DNA of 64,000 bases from Marivita sp. S6314 (GTDB taxonomy: Bacteria > Pseudomonadota > Alphaproteobacteria > Rhodobacterales > Rhodobacteraceae), in assembly GCF_023015985.1 (NCBI RefSeq), contig NZ_JALKAO010000002.1, positions 496,001 to 560,000 on the forward strand, read 5' to 3'. The position numbers were made by a program, and so were the translations under genes. Positions within the stretch are counted from its first letter, which is position 1; each line of letters opens with the position of its first letter. Under the pieces are notes generated by a model. It saw only the letters and a program-made list of their open reading frames with translations. It ran no database searches and was not told where the DNA came from. Below are positions 18,658-27,608 of this stretch, one piece after another.

Positions 18658-19431
18658 TCAGCGGCTTTCATCCGCATCCATTTTTCGCTCCAGCCACCGG
18701 ACGAAGAAACTGATGATGAGGACCAGAACAAGGTATTCGAGGATCAAGAGCGTGTAGATTTCCAGCGGCCGGTATTCCGTCACCACCAGTTCATTGGCCC
18801 GGCGGGTCAGTTCCTGCATGCCAATCACCGAAGCAAAGGCCGACATCTTCACGATATAGATAAATTGGTTGGCCAGCGGCGGCAGGATGCGACGGATCGC
18901 TTGCGGCAAAACCACGTAGCGCATCGTCTGGGTATAGCTGAGCCCGACCGTCCGCGCCGCTTCGGTTTGCCCCTTCGGAATGGATTGAATGCCCGCGCGG
19001 TAGATCTCGGCGGTGAAGGCCGAATCCGAAATGGCTAGCGTGATGATCGCCCCCCAGAACGCGTCAATTGTGACCGGCATGCCAAACGACCGCATCACAA
19101 CCGGCAAACCGTAGAAAACCCAAAACAGCATCGGAAGCAGCGGAATCGCGCGGACAAATTCGATATAGATGCGCGACGGCAAGCGGATCCATTTGTTCGA
19201 CGACATGCCCGGAAGCGCCACCAGCAATCCGATCAGCATGGATAATCCTGCCGCAATCAACGACAGCAGGATCGTTGCGCCGAACCCACCGATCAGGAAC
19301 CGAATATTCGACTGTCCCTGCGCGGTGGACGGGTTGATGACATACCACCCCCAGGTGCCAGCTGACGAACCGCACCCGGCCAACAACAGCAGGCAACACA
19401 AGAGCATCCAGGGTGAAATGGATCGAGTCAT
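18658..19431 (-). CDS. Polar amino-acid ABC permease with lipobox-like N-terminus
   Basis: A 257-residue His/Glu/Gln/Arg/opine-type permease with EAA loop EAARTVGLSYTQTMRYVVLP. Its N-terminus resembles a lipoprotein signal: a hydrophobic run ending LLLAGCGSSAGTWGWYV, followed by a periplasmic-looking stretch before the first permease span at about residue 48. It could be lipidated or simply have an extra N-terminal helix. It appears to be the only permease of this transporter, so a homodimer is inferred. It lies 9 bases after the ATPase gene; the binding protein is divergent. Confidence 0.9.
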   Translation of the reverse strand: MTRSISPWMLLCCLLLLAGCGSSAGTWGWYVINPSTAQGQSNIRFLIGGFGATILLSLIAAGLSMLIGLLVALPGMSSNKWIRLPSRIYIEFVRAIPLLPMLFWVFYGLPVVMRSFGMPVTIDAFWGAIITLAISDSAFTAEIYRAGIQSIPKGQTEAARTVGLSYTQTMRYVVLPQAIRRILPPLANQFIYIVKMSAFASVIGMQELTRRANELVVTEYRPLEIYTLLILEYLVLVLIISFFVRWLERKMDADESR

Positions 19432-19440
19432 ACCGCCGCC

Positions 19441-20181
19441 TTAATGCTGAAGAATTTTATCAAGGAACGCACGGAACCGTTCGGATTTCGGGGCCTCGAA
19501 CACGGTCGCGGGCGTGCCTGTCTCAACAATCTCGCCGCCGTCCATGAACACCATCCGATCCGCCACCTTGCGCGCAAAGCCCATCTCGTGGGTCACAACC
19601 AGCATCGTCATGCCCTCTTCTGCAAGCTCAACCATCACATCAAGCACCTCGGAAATCATCTCCGGATCAAGCGCCGAGGTCGGTTCATCGAACAACATGA
19701 TCTTGGGCTTCATGCACAAGGACCGCGCAATCGCAACGCGCTGCTGCTGCCCGCCGGAAAGTTCTCTGGGTCGTTTTTCGGCCTGCTCTGGAATACGGAC
19801 CCGTTCGAGATACATCATCGCCAATGCGTTGGCGTCAGTCCGGGAAAGACCACGGGATTTCATCGGGCCAAGCGTCAGGTTTTCAAGAACGGTCAGATGC
19901 GGAAAGAGATTGAATTGCTGGAATACCATCCCAACCTCGGCCCGCACCCGGTCCACGCCACCGGGCTCGGCCAACGAAATCCCGTCAACCACGATCCGCC
20001 CCGAATCGAACTGTTCCAACCCATTGACACACCGGATTAAGGTTGACTTGCCCGATCCCGACGGCCCACAAACGACGATACGCTCGCCCAGGCTGACCGT
20101 CAGATTGACGTCAGTCAGAACCTGGAAATCACCGAAGGATTTGTTCAATGAGCTTATTTCTATGACGCGTTCCGCGCTCAT
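19441..20181 (-). CDS. Polar amino-acid ABC transporter ATP-binding protein
   Basis: A 246-residue GlnQ/AapP-type ATPase: Walker [10 protein letters not shown], signature [15 protein letters not shown], Walker [13 protein letters not shown], switch His in VTHEMG. It is a paralogue of aapP in this window. ATG 20181 follows a GGAG ribosome-binding site and gives the usual length; the frame is open up to 20229 without family similarity. It drives the adjacent permease, with the divergently encoded binding protein completing the importer. Confidence 0.93.
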   Translation of the reverse strand: MSAERVIEISSLNKSFGDFQVLTDVNLTVSLGERIVVCGPSGSGKSTLIRCVNGLEQFDSGRIVVDGISLAEPGGVDRVRAEVGMVFQQFNLFPHLTVLENLTLGPMKSRGLSRTDANALAMMYLERVRIPEQAEKRPRELSGGQQQRVAIARSLCMKPKIMLFDEPTSALDPEMISEVLDVMVELAEEGMTMLVVTHEMGFARKVADRMVFMDGGEIVETGTPATVFEAPKSERFRAFLDKILQH

Positions 20182-20309
20182 ACAGATCTCCGATCCTTCG
20201 ACTTGCCCGCCATGGCCACCCGCGCACATCCAAGGATCTGCGCCGCGACATGCGCCAGGGCATTCCGCCTATGTAAACCAGACATGACACTTACGAAAAG
20301 GAAAATACC

Positions 20310-21086
20310 ATGCGTTTTCTGAAATCACTCGGACTGGCAGCCGCGGTTGCCGTCTCGTTTCTCGGCGCTCCTGCCTCGGCGCAATCCGCATTGCAAGATA
20401 TTCTCAGCGGCGGCGTGCTCAAGGTCGGGACGACGGGCGATTGGAACCCGATGTCGGTCCGCGACCCTGCTACCAACAGCTACAAGGGGTACGACATTGA
20501 CGTCATGACCCAATTGGCAACAGATCTAGGGGTTGAGCTGGAATTTGTCGCCACCGACTGGAAAACACTGGTGAACGGTGTGGTTGCCGGAAACTATCAC
20601 ATGACCGGCTCTGCATCGATCAGCCCTGCCCGCCTCAAGGCAGCCGGGTATTCAGACAGCTACATCGCCGTTGAGATCTTTCCGTTCACCACCGACGACA
20701 AGATCGACCGCTTCTCGGGCTGGGACTCGATCAACCAGGGCGACGTCAAAGTGGCCACCACCCTCGGTACCAGCTTTGAAAAAATGGTGCGCGACTGGTT
20801 CCCCGACTCCGAAATCAACGTGGTCGAAGCCCCCGCCCGCGGCTTTCAGGAAGTGCTCTCGGGCCGGTCCGATGTCTTTGTGACATCGAACATCGAAGGG
20901 TCGACATTGCTGACAAAGTTCCCGAACCTGCGCCAGATCGAAACCGACGGCCCCCGGGCGCCAACGCCCATCGCGATGCTGCTTCCGCAAAACGATCAGG
21001 TCTGGATCAACTACGTGAACAGCTGGATCGAACTCAAGAAAGCCCAGGGCTTTTTCGAAGACACCGCCGCGAAATGGGGCCTGTGA
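20310..21086 (+). CDS. SBP family 3 solute-binding protein (PheC-like)
   Basis: A 258-residue periplasmic binding protein with a signal peptide (MRFLKSLGLAAAVAVSFLGA, cleavage after ASA). The core GVLKVGTTGDWNPMSVRDP, YKGYDIDVMTQLATDLGVELEFV and GSASISPARLKAAGYSDSY places it with the amino-acid-binding proteins, closest in character to the group that includes cyclohexadienyl dehydratase PheC. Its position, divergent from an ABC ATPase and permease, argues for transport rather than catalysis. A terminator follows at 21113. Ligand not predictable. Confidence 0.85.
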   Translation: MRFLKSLGLAAAVAVSFLGAPASAQSALQDILSGGVLKVGTTGDWNPMSVRDPATNSYKGYDIDVMTQLATDLGVELEFVATDWKTLVNGVVAGNYHMTGSASISPARLKAAGYSDSYIAVEIFPFTTDDKIDRFSGWDSINQGDVKVATTLGTSFEKMVRDWFPDSEINVVEAPARGFQEVLSGRSDVFVTSNIEGSTLLTKFPNLRQIETDGPRAPTPIAMLLPQNDQVWINYVNSWIELKKAQGFFEDTAAKWGL

Positions 21087-21112
21087 GCCGGATCAGTTGC
21101 TCTCGAAACACT

Positions 21113-21142
21113 CAAAAAACCGGCCATTCGGCCGGTTTTTTC
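21113..21142 (+). terminator. Rho-independent terminator after the binding-protein gene
   Basis: Arms AAAAAACCGGCC and GGCCGGTTTTTT around a four-base loop, ending in a T tract, 27 bases after the binding-protein stop. It also marks the left limit of the lower-GC stretch that follows. Confidence 0.9.
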
Positions 21143-21165
21143 GTTTCAATTGGTAGTCACCTTGG

Positions 21166-21178
21166 TGGTGCGGGCGGT
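21166..21178. repeat. Partial copy of tRNA-Leu 3' end (attL-like)
   Basis: TGGTGCGGGCGGT is identical over 13 bases to 22814-22826, the CCA end and acceptor stem of the minus-strand tRNA-Leu. The two copies are in direct orientation and bracket about 1.6 kb of lower-GC DNA, as expected for an integrative element inserted at the 3' end of the tRNA gene. A 13-bp match on GC-rich sequence is suggestive only. Confidence 0.45.
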
Positions 21179-21428
21179 CGGCATCATGCGGGTAAACGAC
21201 ACCCTTCTAGGACTCAAGGTCTGAGGTCATGTGAACGACACCAAATAAGACAGTTCGTTTCGCCGCTTCAGCGACTCGGGGACTGAACAATTTTCCGCCC
21301 TCGCAATCGCTTGTTCGAACCATACTCATGCCTGAAGCCTTGGCGAAGTCATTTCAGCCGATGGACCTAAGAACGGTGACACGCTAGCTTTCCATAAGAT
21401 GACTTGGGTCGCACTGAGGTAGTTCCAA

Positions 21429-22685
21429 ATGCATAGCTCGCTCAGGGCCTTCATAAGCAAAGTTGGTACGTTTGTTTTGCTCGCTGTGGGCGTGGCGCAT
21501 GCATGCATTTTCCCCGTTTCAGCTACCGCGCAAACAGCGGAGTATCCGAACTATCCGGTTTTGGCACTGGACAAGGCAGAAGGTATAATCGCGATTGTGG
21601 ATGAAATCGACTTCCGAACGCCACTGGCATTTGAAAGAACTCTGTCGGAAGTTCCCAATGCTTCCATGTTGATGCTAAACAGCCCAGGTGGTGCCGTACA
21701 TAGCGCTCTATCTATAGCTGCTCGTGTGCGTAACCTTGGAATGACTACCGTTATCTTCGAAGAACACGAGTGCATGTCCGCATGTGCGTTGATTTTCTTT
21801 GCTGGGGCCGAACGTCTGGCATGGGGAGAGTTGGGAGTGCATCAAATAAGTTCCCCCGATAATCAAGGAAATATGGTCGGTGGGCAATTCGCGTTGGCTG
21901 ACGTAATTGACGCGCTAAACGAGTATGATGTTTCATCGGAAGTCATCGGATTGATGTTGAGAACACCGCCCGGCGACATGTATGTTTTTAGCCCGCTGGA
22001 AAATCGTCGATACGGCTTTCTCAACGAGCCTCAAACTGCTGCTACCAATTCAAATGAACCTTCGTCCGAGGTGGACCTGAGCAATCCAAAAACATGGCGT
22101 GGCAAGGTCATCACTGGAGCTTTAGTTTCGAGCGGTAAAAAGTGGTACGCATCTCTTAATGCTGACGGGAGCACGACTTTTCAGTTTTCGAGCGGTCAGC
22201 GCTCCGAGGGCCGCTATTACCTAACTGAGACCGAAGTTTGTTTTCAGCTTGCACCAAACCAGAACTACGCGTGTCGAAGGCCTCTGGTCACTCAAAGCGG
22301 CGTCCGATGGTACGATGAGGACGGCAGTTATCAGTCCGTTGTGTTAAGTGTTGACGAGACCAGTTTCACTGCGATTTCTCCACAAGTGAATTTGGCTGCA
22401 AGCGTTGCGCAGCGCATTCCGCCCGGTCAATGTGCTTTGATTGTTGCTTCAAGGCGGACGGTTGAAGAGGCAAGAGAATACGTCCTCACCAACATACGCG
22501 ACCGTCGTTTCCTCAATGCCTTTCTCGGTAGGAATGGCTGGATTGCGATTTCTGTGGGAACACTTAAGCCTGATGAGGTAGACCCAGTTCTTTCAAACTG
22601 GAAAGCGAACGGCAGAATTCCCCAAGACAGCTACTGTTCGACCGGGACCAATTACATAGAGGTCGTGAACTTGGGTCTGCAGTGA
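21429..22685 (+). CDS. Exported ClpP/crotonase-fold serine-protease-like protein
   Basis: A 418-residue protein with an N-terminal signal peptide (FVLLAVGVAHACIFPVSATA). Residues about 45-190 resemble the periplasmic ClpP/SppA-like group: the LNSPGG motif near residue 83, and the nucleophile region ECMSACALIFFAGA near residue 115, in which Ser is followed by a strictly placed Ala-Cys. A histidine follows in GVHQIS. The C-terminal 200 residues match nothing I recognise. A GAGG ribosome-binding site lies 9 bases before the ATG. Lower GC than its surroundings and the tRNA-Leu setting suggest acquisition by transfer. Confidence 0.75.
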   Translation: MHSSLRAFISKVGTFVLLAVGVAHACIFPVSATAQTAEYPNYPVLALDKAEGIIAIVDEIDFRTPLAFERTLSEVPNASMLMLNSPGGAVHSALSIAARVRNLGMTTVIFEEHECMSACALIFFAGAERLAWGELGVHQISSPDNQGNMVGGQFALADVIDALNEYDVSSEVIGLMLRTPPGDMYVFSPLENRRYGFLNEPQTAATNSNEPSSEVDLSNPKTWRGKVITGALVSSGKKWYASLNADGSTTFQFSSGQRSEGRYYLTETEVCFQLAPNQNYACRRPLVTQSGVRWYDEDGSYQSVVLSVDETSFTAISPQVNLAASVAQRIPPGQCALIVASRRTVEEAREYVLTNIRDRRFLNAFLGRNGWIAISVGTLKPDEVDPVLSNWKANGRIPQDSYCSTGTNYIEVVNLGLQ

Positions 22686-22813
22686 CTTGCGACTAAACCC
22701 CGCCGTCTGGTCGCCAAGGGCAGAAGAACGGCTTAGTGGGTGGCCCAGAGGGTGGCCCCAGCGGAAGGGTTATCAGTTAAAAGCCTCAATATAAAAGATT
22801 ATTTAGGACTATA

Positions 22814-22899
22814 TGGTGCGGGCGGTGGGACTCGAACCCACACGGCGCTAAGGCCTTCGGATTTTAAGTCCGATATGTCTACCATTCCATCACGCCCGC
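22814..22899 (-). tRNA. tRNA-Leu (UAA)
   Basis: Folds on the minus strand as an 86-nt class II tRNA with encoded CCA at 22814-22816. Acceptor GCGGGCG pairs perfectly with CGCCCGC; the anticodon stem UCGGA/UCCGA encloses CUUAAAA, anticodon UAA. A long variable arm (GGCCUUAGCGCC) identifies it as leucine. T arm GUGGGUUCGAGUCCCAC. Its 3' end is the likely integration site of the adjacent low-GC segment. Confidence 0.95.
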
Positions 22900-22994
22900 A
22901 CGGGCCTATCCCTAGCGGGCGATAAATCTGAAAACAATCCACGTGATGCGGCTTTTTTCCTGTAACGCTCCGGAAGCGATAGAGGTACAAAAGC

Positions 22995-23540
22995 TCAAAG
23001 ATCGTCGCCTTCCGGTTCGGTGATCAATGCGCGCTCGGAAATCCAGGGGTTGAGGGCAACGGCGGATTTGAGCACCTCTTGCGCCTCATCGTTGCGTTGC
23101 AGCGCGATCAGCGTCAGGGCCTTGCCGGTCAGCGCACCCATATGGCGCGGGTTCAGGTCCAGCGCCTGGTTCAGATCGGGCAAGGCGGCGTCATAGTCAT
23201 TGCGCAGGTAGTTGAGAAAGGCACGCTGGTTGTAGCCTTCGGCAAAAAGCGGACAGTAGGACACTAGGGCATTCAAACGATCCTGCGCGCGCAGGAAATC
23301 CCCGATCCGCAGCGCCCGCAATCCTTCATCCAGCATCATCTGTGACGGCTCATCCGGGGCTTGCAGCCACAATTCCCACATCTGGTTCGAGTAGCCCCGC
23401 GCGACCATGGCGTCTGGCGCCGCCTGGGTTTGCTCGTAAAGCCTGTCCATGGCGTCTGTGTGATCTGGCGCGACCGGGCATCCGTCGGCAGCGGCCAACT
23501 GCGCGCTGAAGACGGCGGGGATCAAAACTGCATATCTCAT
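22995..23540 (-). CDS. Periplasmic TPR-repeat protein
   Basis: A 181-residue protein with a short signal peptide (MRYAVLIPAVFSAQLAAADG). Residues about 85-165 contain tetratricopeptide repeats, best seen in AEGYNQRAFLNYLRNDYDAA and the following repeat with HMGALTGKALTLIALQRNDEA. Two cysteines (GCPVAPDH and YCPLF) could form a disulfide. TPRs mediate protein interaction; the partner is unknown. ATG 23540 is preferred over 23561 because it begins the signal peptide. It is downstream of putR on the same strand but unrelated in function. Confidence 0.8.
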   Translation of the reverse strand: MRYAVLIPAVFSAQLAAADGCPVAPDHTDAMDRLYEQTQAAPDAMVARGYSNQMWELWLQAPDEPSQMMLDEGLRALRIGDFLRAQDRLNALVSYCPLFAEGYNQRAFLNYLRNDYDAALPDLNQALDLNPRHMGALTGKALTLIALQRNDEAQEVLKSAVALNPWISERALITEPEGDDL

Positions 23541-23571
23541 CCGTGCATTCGGACACGGCAATACCGCAGGG

Positions 23572-24054
23572 TCAAGTCACAGTCCCGAAAGCGTTCTCTT
23601 TCACGGCTTGCATGGCGACATAGGTGGAGGTGGCCGCGACATGCGGAAGGGTCGATATCTTTTCGGCCAACACCCGGCGGTAATCGCGCATATTGGCGGT
23701 CCGCACCTTGAGCAAGTAATCGAAATTGCCCGCTATCAGATGCGCCTGCTCGATTTCGGGGATTTTGGCGACGGCGCCGTTGAACGCGGCCAGCGCGGCT
23801 TCGCGCGTTTGGGTCAGCTTCACCTCGACAAAGGCGATGTGATCAAGGCCCAGTTTGATCGGGTCTAGTAATGCGCGATAGCCCTGGATCGCACCAAGCT
23901 GTTCCAAGCGCCTTAGCCGCGCCTGCGTAGGGGATTTTGACAATCCAATCCGCTTGGACAGCTCGGTGATCGAGATGCGGCCATCCTGCCCCATCACCTG
24001 TAGAATCGCGCGGTCAAACGCGTCGAGCTCTGAGATGTCCATTTTGCCCGCCAA
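23572..24054 (-). CDS. putR: Lrp/AsnC-family proline-utilisation regulator
   Basis: A 160-residue Lrp-type regulator: N-terminal helix-turn-helix (DRAILQVMGQDGRISITELS, with SKSPTQARLRRLE as recognition part) and a C-terminal RAM/AsnC ligand domain with GNFDYLLKVRTANMRDYRRV. Divergent from putA with about 100 bases between, the standard arrangement of PutR, which activates putA in response to proline in Rhodobacter and Agrobacterium. Proline as effector is inferred from context. An in-frame ATG at 24042 is an alternative start. Confidence 0.92.
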   Translation of the reverse strand: MAGKMDISELDAFDRAILQVMGQDGRISITELSKRIGLSKSPTQARLRRLEQLGAIQGYRALLDPIKLGLDHIAFVEVKLTQTREAALAAFNGAVAKIPEIEQAHLIAGNFDYLLKVRTANMRDYRRVLAEKISTLPHVAATSTYVAMQAVKENAFGTVT

Positions 24055-24100
24055 GCCTCGTAGTATTCAGGTCATTTGCATAACCAATAGCCGATAATCC

Positions 24101-24129
24101 GTCACATGTCCTGCAAATTTGGATATAAT
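24101..24129 (+). promoter_or_regulatory. Candidate putA promoter
   Basis: A consensus -10 box TATAAT at 24124-24129 lies 25 bases upstream of the putA ATG; 17 bases upstream of it is only a poor -35 match (GTCACA, 24101-24106). A good -10 with a weak -35 fits an activator-dependent promoter, here presumably PutR. Prediction from pattern only. Confidence 0.4.
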
Positions 24130-24154
24130 GAGGGGTATCTGACTGGAGGATGTC

Positions 24155-27100
24155 ATGCCACGGGACACGTCACACGATCTGCGCGCGCGTATCGATGCCG
24201 CAACCTATGCCGATGAAGGCGAAACGATTGCGCAGCTGTCGCGCGCTGCGGCCCTTTCGGATGCGGATCGCACCGCGATCAAGGCACAGGCCACGCAGTT
24301 GGTGAAGACCATTCGCGATGACGCACGGCCCGGTTTGATGGAAGTGTTCTTAAGCGAATATGGGCTGTCCACCGACGAGGGCATTGCCTTGATGTGCCTG
24401 GCCGAAGCGCTGCTGCGCGTGCCGGATGCCGCCACGATTGATGCGTTGATCGAAGACAAGATCGCGCCGTCTAATTGGGCCAAGCACCTTGGCGAAAGCA
24501 CCTCGCCGCTGGTCAATGCCTCGACCTGGGCGCTGATGCTGACCGGAAAGGTGTTGCAGGAGGACACGCCCGGACCCGTGGGCCACCTGCGGGGCGCGAT
24601 CAAGCGGTTGGGAGAGCCGGTGATCCGAACGGCGGTCGGGCGTGCGATGAAGGAAATGGGCGCGCAGTTCGTTCTGGGCGAGACGATCTCGTCGGCGATG
24701 CGGCGCGCATCGGATATGGAAGCCAAGGGCTACACCTATTCCTATGACATGCTGGGCGAAGCGGCACGCACCGAGGCCGATGCGCGGCGGTATCACCTGT
24801 CCTATTCCCGCGCGATCAGTGCCATTGCCGAAGCCGCCACCTCGAAGGACATCCGGGAAAACCCCGGTATCTCTGTCAAGCTGTCGGCCTTGCACCCCCG
24901 CTATGAAGACATGCAGCACCACACCGTCATGGAAGAGGTGGTGCCACGCTTGCGCACCTTGGCGCAGCTGGCGCGCTCTGCCGGGATCGGTCTGAATGTG
25001 GACGCCGAAGAAGCAGACCGTCTGTCGATCTCGCTGGATGTGATCGAAGCGGTGTTGTCGGAACCGTCGCTCAAGGGATGGGACGGGTTCGGCGTGGTTG
25101 TGCAGGCTTACGGACAGCGCGCCGGGCATGTCATTGACTGGCTCTATGATCTGTCGGAACGGCTGGATCGCAAAATCATGGTGCGTCTGGTCAAAGGGGC
25201 CTATTGGGATACGGAGATTAAACGGGCGCAGGTTGCCGGGCTTCCCGGGTTCCCCGTGTTCACCGCGAAACACCATACCGATATCAGCTACATCGCGAAT
25301 GCCCGCAAACTGCTTGGCATGACCGACCGGATTTATCCACAATTCGCTACGCATAACGCCCACACGGTCGCCGCGATCCTGCACATGGCCGAGGATCGCA
25401 GCGCGTTCGAATTTCAGCGTCTGCACGGGATGGGCGAAGCCTTGCACGATATCGTGACGTCCGGGGAAAGCACGCGATGCCGGATCTACGCCCCGGTCGG
25501 CGCGCATCGTGACCTGCTTGCCTATCTTGTGCGCCGCCTTCTGGAAAACGGGGCAAACAGTTCTTTTGTGAACCAGATAGTCGATACCGACGTCCCAGCC
25601 GAAGATGTTGCGTCTGATCCGTTCGACGCCCAGCCCGCGCAGGCCTTGCCAACCGGCCCCGAGCTGTTCCGCCCAGAGCGACCGAACTCGAAGGGGTGGG
25701 ATCTGGCGGATCGCCCAACCCGTACCGCGATTGAGGCCGCGCGCAAGCCCTTTGCACAGCACCGCTGGACCGCACAGCCGATTGTCGCTGTCGACCTTGC
25801 GCCGGGAGCGCATCACCCGGTGATCAACCCGGCCCGACCCGGTGACACGGTTGGTGAGGTGGTCTTGGCCGATGCGCAGGTTGTCGATGCCGCCTGCTCT
25901 GCCGCTGCGCCGTGGAGCGCATCGCCGCAAGACCGGACGGCGGTGCTGAACCGCGCTGCAGACTTATACGAGCAGCACTACGGCGAACTGTTTGCCCTGC
26001 TTGCACGGGAAGCGGGCAAAACCCTTCTGGACGCCATTGCAGAGCTTCGGGAAGCCGTGGATTTCCTACGCTACTACGCGGCGCGGACAAACGACACAGC
26101 CCCACATGGGGTCTTTGCCTGCATCAGCCCGTGGAACTTTCCGTTGGCGATCTTCACCGGCCAGATTTCCGCAGCGCTTGCCGCCGGCAATGCTGTTCTG
26201 GCCAAACCGGCAGAGCAAACGCCCCTGATCGCGCATCGCGCCGTGCAATTGCTGCACGAGGCGGGCGTTCCGGCCTCCGGGCTGCAACTGCTTCCCGGCG
26301 CGGGCGACGTTGGTGCGGCATTGACCGCCAACCCGGCTGTGAAAGGGGTGGCGTTTACCGGCTCGACCGAAACTGCGCAGATCATTCATCGCAGCATTGC
26401 CGACAATCTGGATCCCGGAACGCCGTTTATTGCCGAAACCGGTGGGTTGAACGCGATGATCGTGGACAGCACCGCCCTGCCTGAACAGGCCGTTCAGGCC
26501 ATCGTGGAATCCGCATTCCAATCCGCCGGGCAAAGATGCTCGGCGCTTCGGTGCCTGTATGTGCAGGACGATATCGTCGACGGGTTTGTCGAGATGCTGA
26601 CAGGTGCGATGGACGCCTTGGTGATCGGCGACCCCTGGATCTATGGCACCGATGTCGGGCCGGTGATCGATACGGACGCGCGCGACGCGATCATGGCTTA
26701 CGTTGATGCCGCCGAGGCCGAAGGCCGCGTGGTGCATCGTCGGTCCCTCCCGGCGGGCGGCACCTTTGTCCCGCCAACCTTGATCAAGGTGAACGGCATA
26801 GCGGAGATGACGCGCGAGATTTTTGGCCCCGTGCTGCACATCGCAACTTTCGCATCGCGCGACATCGACACGGTGATCGACGACATCAACGCCACCGGGT
26901 ACGGCCTGACCTTTGGCCTGCAAACCCGCATTGATGACCGTGTCCAGCACATCTCGGACCGGATCGAGGCGGGCAACGTTTATGTCAATCGCAACCAGAT
27001 CGGGGCGATTGTCGGCAGCCAGCCCTTTGGCGGCGAAGGGCTTTCGGGCACCGGCCCCAAGGCGGGTGGGCCGCTGTATCTGCACCGCTTCCGGAAAATC

Positions 27101-27577
27101 CCCGCGTCCCTCGACGCGCAGGTCTGGTCTGGCGACGACAGCCTGAAACGGTTGGTTGCGGCTGTGACGAAGCTGCCTACTGCTCCAAAGGCACACACGC
27201 AGAGTTTGCCGGGACCCACGGGGGAATCCAACGTTCTGGAAACCCTGCCACGTGGCCCGATCTTGTGTCTTGGGCCGGGCAAACCGGTTGCCGAGGCGCA
27301 GGCGGCGGCGGTTCAGGCAATGGGTGGCGTGGCAGTTTGTGCCGACGGACAGGTTGCGGCGGAGTGGTTGGTCGATCTGCCCATTGACGGGGCGCTCTGG
27401 TGGGGCGACGCCGACAGAGCGCGGTCTTACCGACGCGCGCTGGCGCAGCGGTCGGGGCCGATCCTGCCGTTGATCACCACGCGCCCGGACAAAGGGCATG
27501 TTTGCCGGGAACGTCATGTCTGCGTCGATACCACGGCATCGGGCGGAAACGCACAGCTTCTGGGTGGCGCGGCTTGA
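24155..27577 (+). CDS. putA: Bifunctional proline dehydrogenase / L-glutamate-gamma-semialdehyde dehydrogenase
   Basis: Oxidises proline to glutamate in two steps, 1140 residues. The FAD-dependent proline dehydrogenase barrel spans about residues 150-480 (RLVKGAYWDTEIKRAQ, YPQFATHNAHTVAAI, LLENGANSSFVNQI). The NAD-dependent aldehyde dehydrogenase spans about 560-1010, with general base Glu in FIAETGGLNAM and nucleophile Cys in SAGQRCSALR. It starts directly with the alpha-helical domain, so it lacks the ribbon-helix-helix repressor domain of enteric PutA; regulation falls to the divergent PutR. The last 120 residues form a short C-terminal extension. Confidence 0.97.
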   Translation: MPRDTSHDLRARIDAATYADEGETIAQLSRAAALSDADRTAIKAQATQLVKTIRDDARPGLMEVFLSEYGLSTDEGIALMCLAEALLRVPDAATIDALIEDKIAPSNWAKHLGESTSPLVNASTWALMLTGKVLQEDTPGPVGHLRGAIKRLGEPVIRTAVGRAMKEMGAQFVLGETISSAMRRASDMEAKGYTYSYDMLGEAARTEADARRYHLSYSRAISAIAEAATSKDIRENPGISVKLSALHPRYEDMQHHTVMEEVVPRLRTLAQLARSAGIGLNVDAEEADRLSISLDVIEAVLSEPSLKGWDGFGVVVQAYGQRAGHVIDWLYDLSERLDRKIMVRLVKGAYWDTEIKRAQVAGLPGFPVFTAKHHTDISYIANARKLLGMTDRIYPQFATHNAHTVAAILHMAEDRSAFEFQRLHGMGEALHDIVTSGESTRCRIYAPVGAHRDLLAYLVRRLLENGANSSFVNQIVDTDVPAEDVASDPFDAQPAQALPTGPELFRPERPNSKGWDLADRPTRTAIEAARKPFAQHRWTAQPIVAVDLAPGAHHPVINPARPGDTVGEVVLADAQVVDAACSAAAPWSASPQDRTAVLNRAADLYEQHYGELFALLAREAGKTLLDAIAELREAVDFLRYYAARTNDTAPHGVFACISPWNFPLAIFTGQISAALAAGNAVLAKPAEQTPLIAHRAVQLLHEAGVPASGLQLLPGAGDVGAALTANPAVKGVAFTGSTETAQIIHRSIADNLDPGTPFIAETGGLNAMIVDSTALPEQAVQAIVESAFQSAGQRCSALRCLYVQDDIVDGFVEMLTGAMDALVIGDPWIYGTDVGPVIDTDARDAIMAYVDAAEAEGRVVHRRSLPAGGTFVPPTLIKVNGIAEMTREIFGPVLHIATFASRDIDTVIDDINATGYGLTFGLQTRIDDRVQHISDRIEAGNVYVNRNQIGAIVGSQPFGGEGLSGTGPKAGGPLYLHRFRKIPASLDAQVWSGDDSLKRLVAAVTKLPTAPKAHTQSLPGPTGESNVLETLPRGPILCLGPGKPVAEAQAAAVQAMGGVAVCADGQVAAEWLVDLPIDGALWWGDADRARSYRRALAQRSGPILPLITTRPDKGHVCRERHVCVDTTASGGNAQLLGGAA

Positions 27578-27608
27578 CGCGCCCCTCAAACGGAACAACT
27601 GTCGCTGC

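Larger units (their letters stand above)
21166..22826. mobile_element. Possible decayed integrative island at tRNA-Leu
   Basis: The interval is bounded by the 13-bp direct repeat and lies on the 3' side of tRNA-Leu, where islands integrate. It holds one gene whose GC is visibly lower (near 50 %) and whose codon use (many AAA, TTT, GAA, GTT) differs from its neighbours. No integrase gene is intact. A short open stretch at 22697-22765, ending QKNGLVGGPEGGPSGRVIS directly before the tRNA, could be the last codons of a lost integrase, but this is speculative. The 21179-21428 stretch shows no gene. Confidence 0.4.

Noticed and set aside
20310-21086. Cyclohexadienyl dehydratase (PheC) as the function of the binding protein
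   Set aside because: The sequence resembles that group, but the gene is divergent from a matching ABC ATPase and permease, so a transport role is more economical.
21429-22685. Cytosolic Clp protease subunit
   Set aside because: It has a signal peptide, a length double that of ClpP, and only the general ClpP/SppA-like motifs.
24350-25930. Long minus-strand open frame inside putA
   Set aside because: The putA reading is fully supported by both enzyme domains; the antisense frame is composition-driven.
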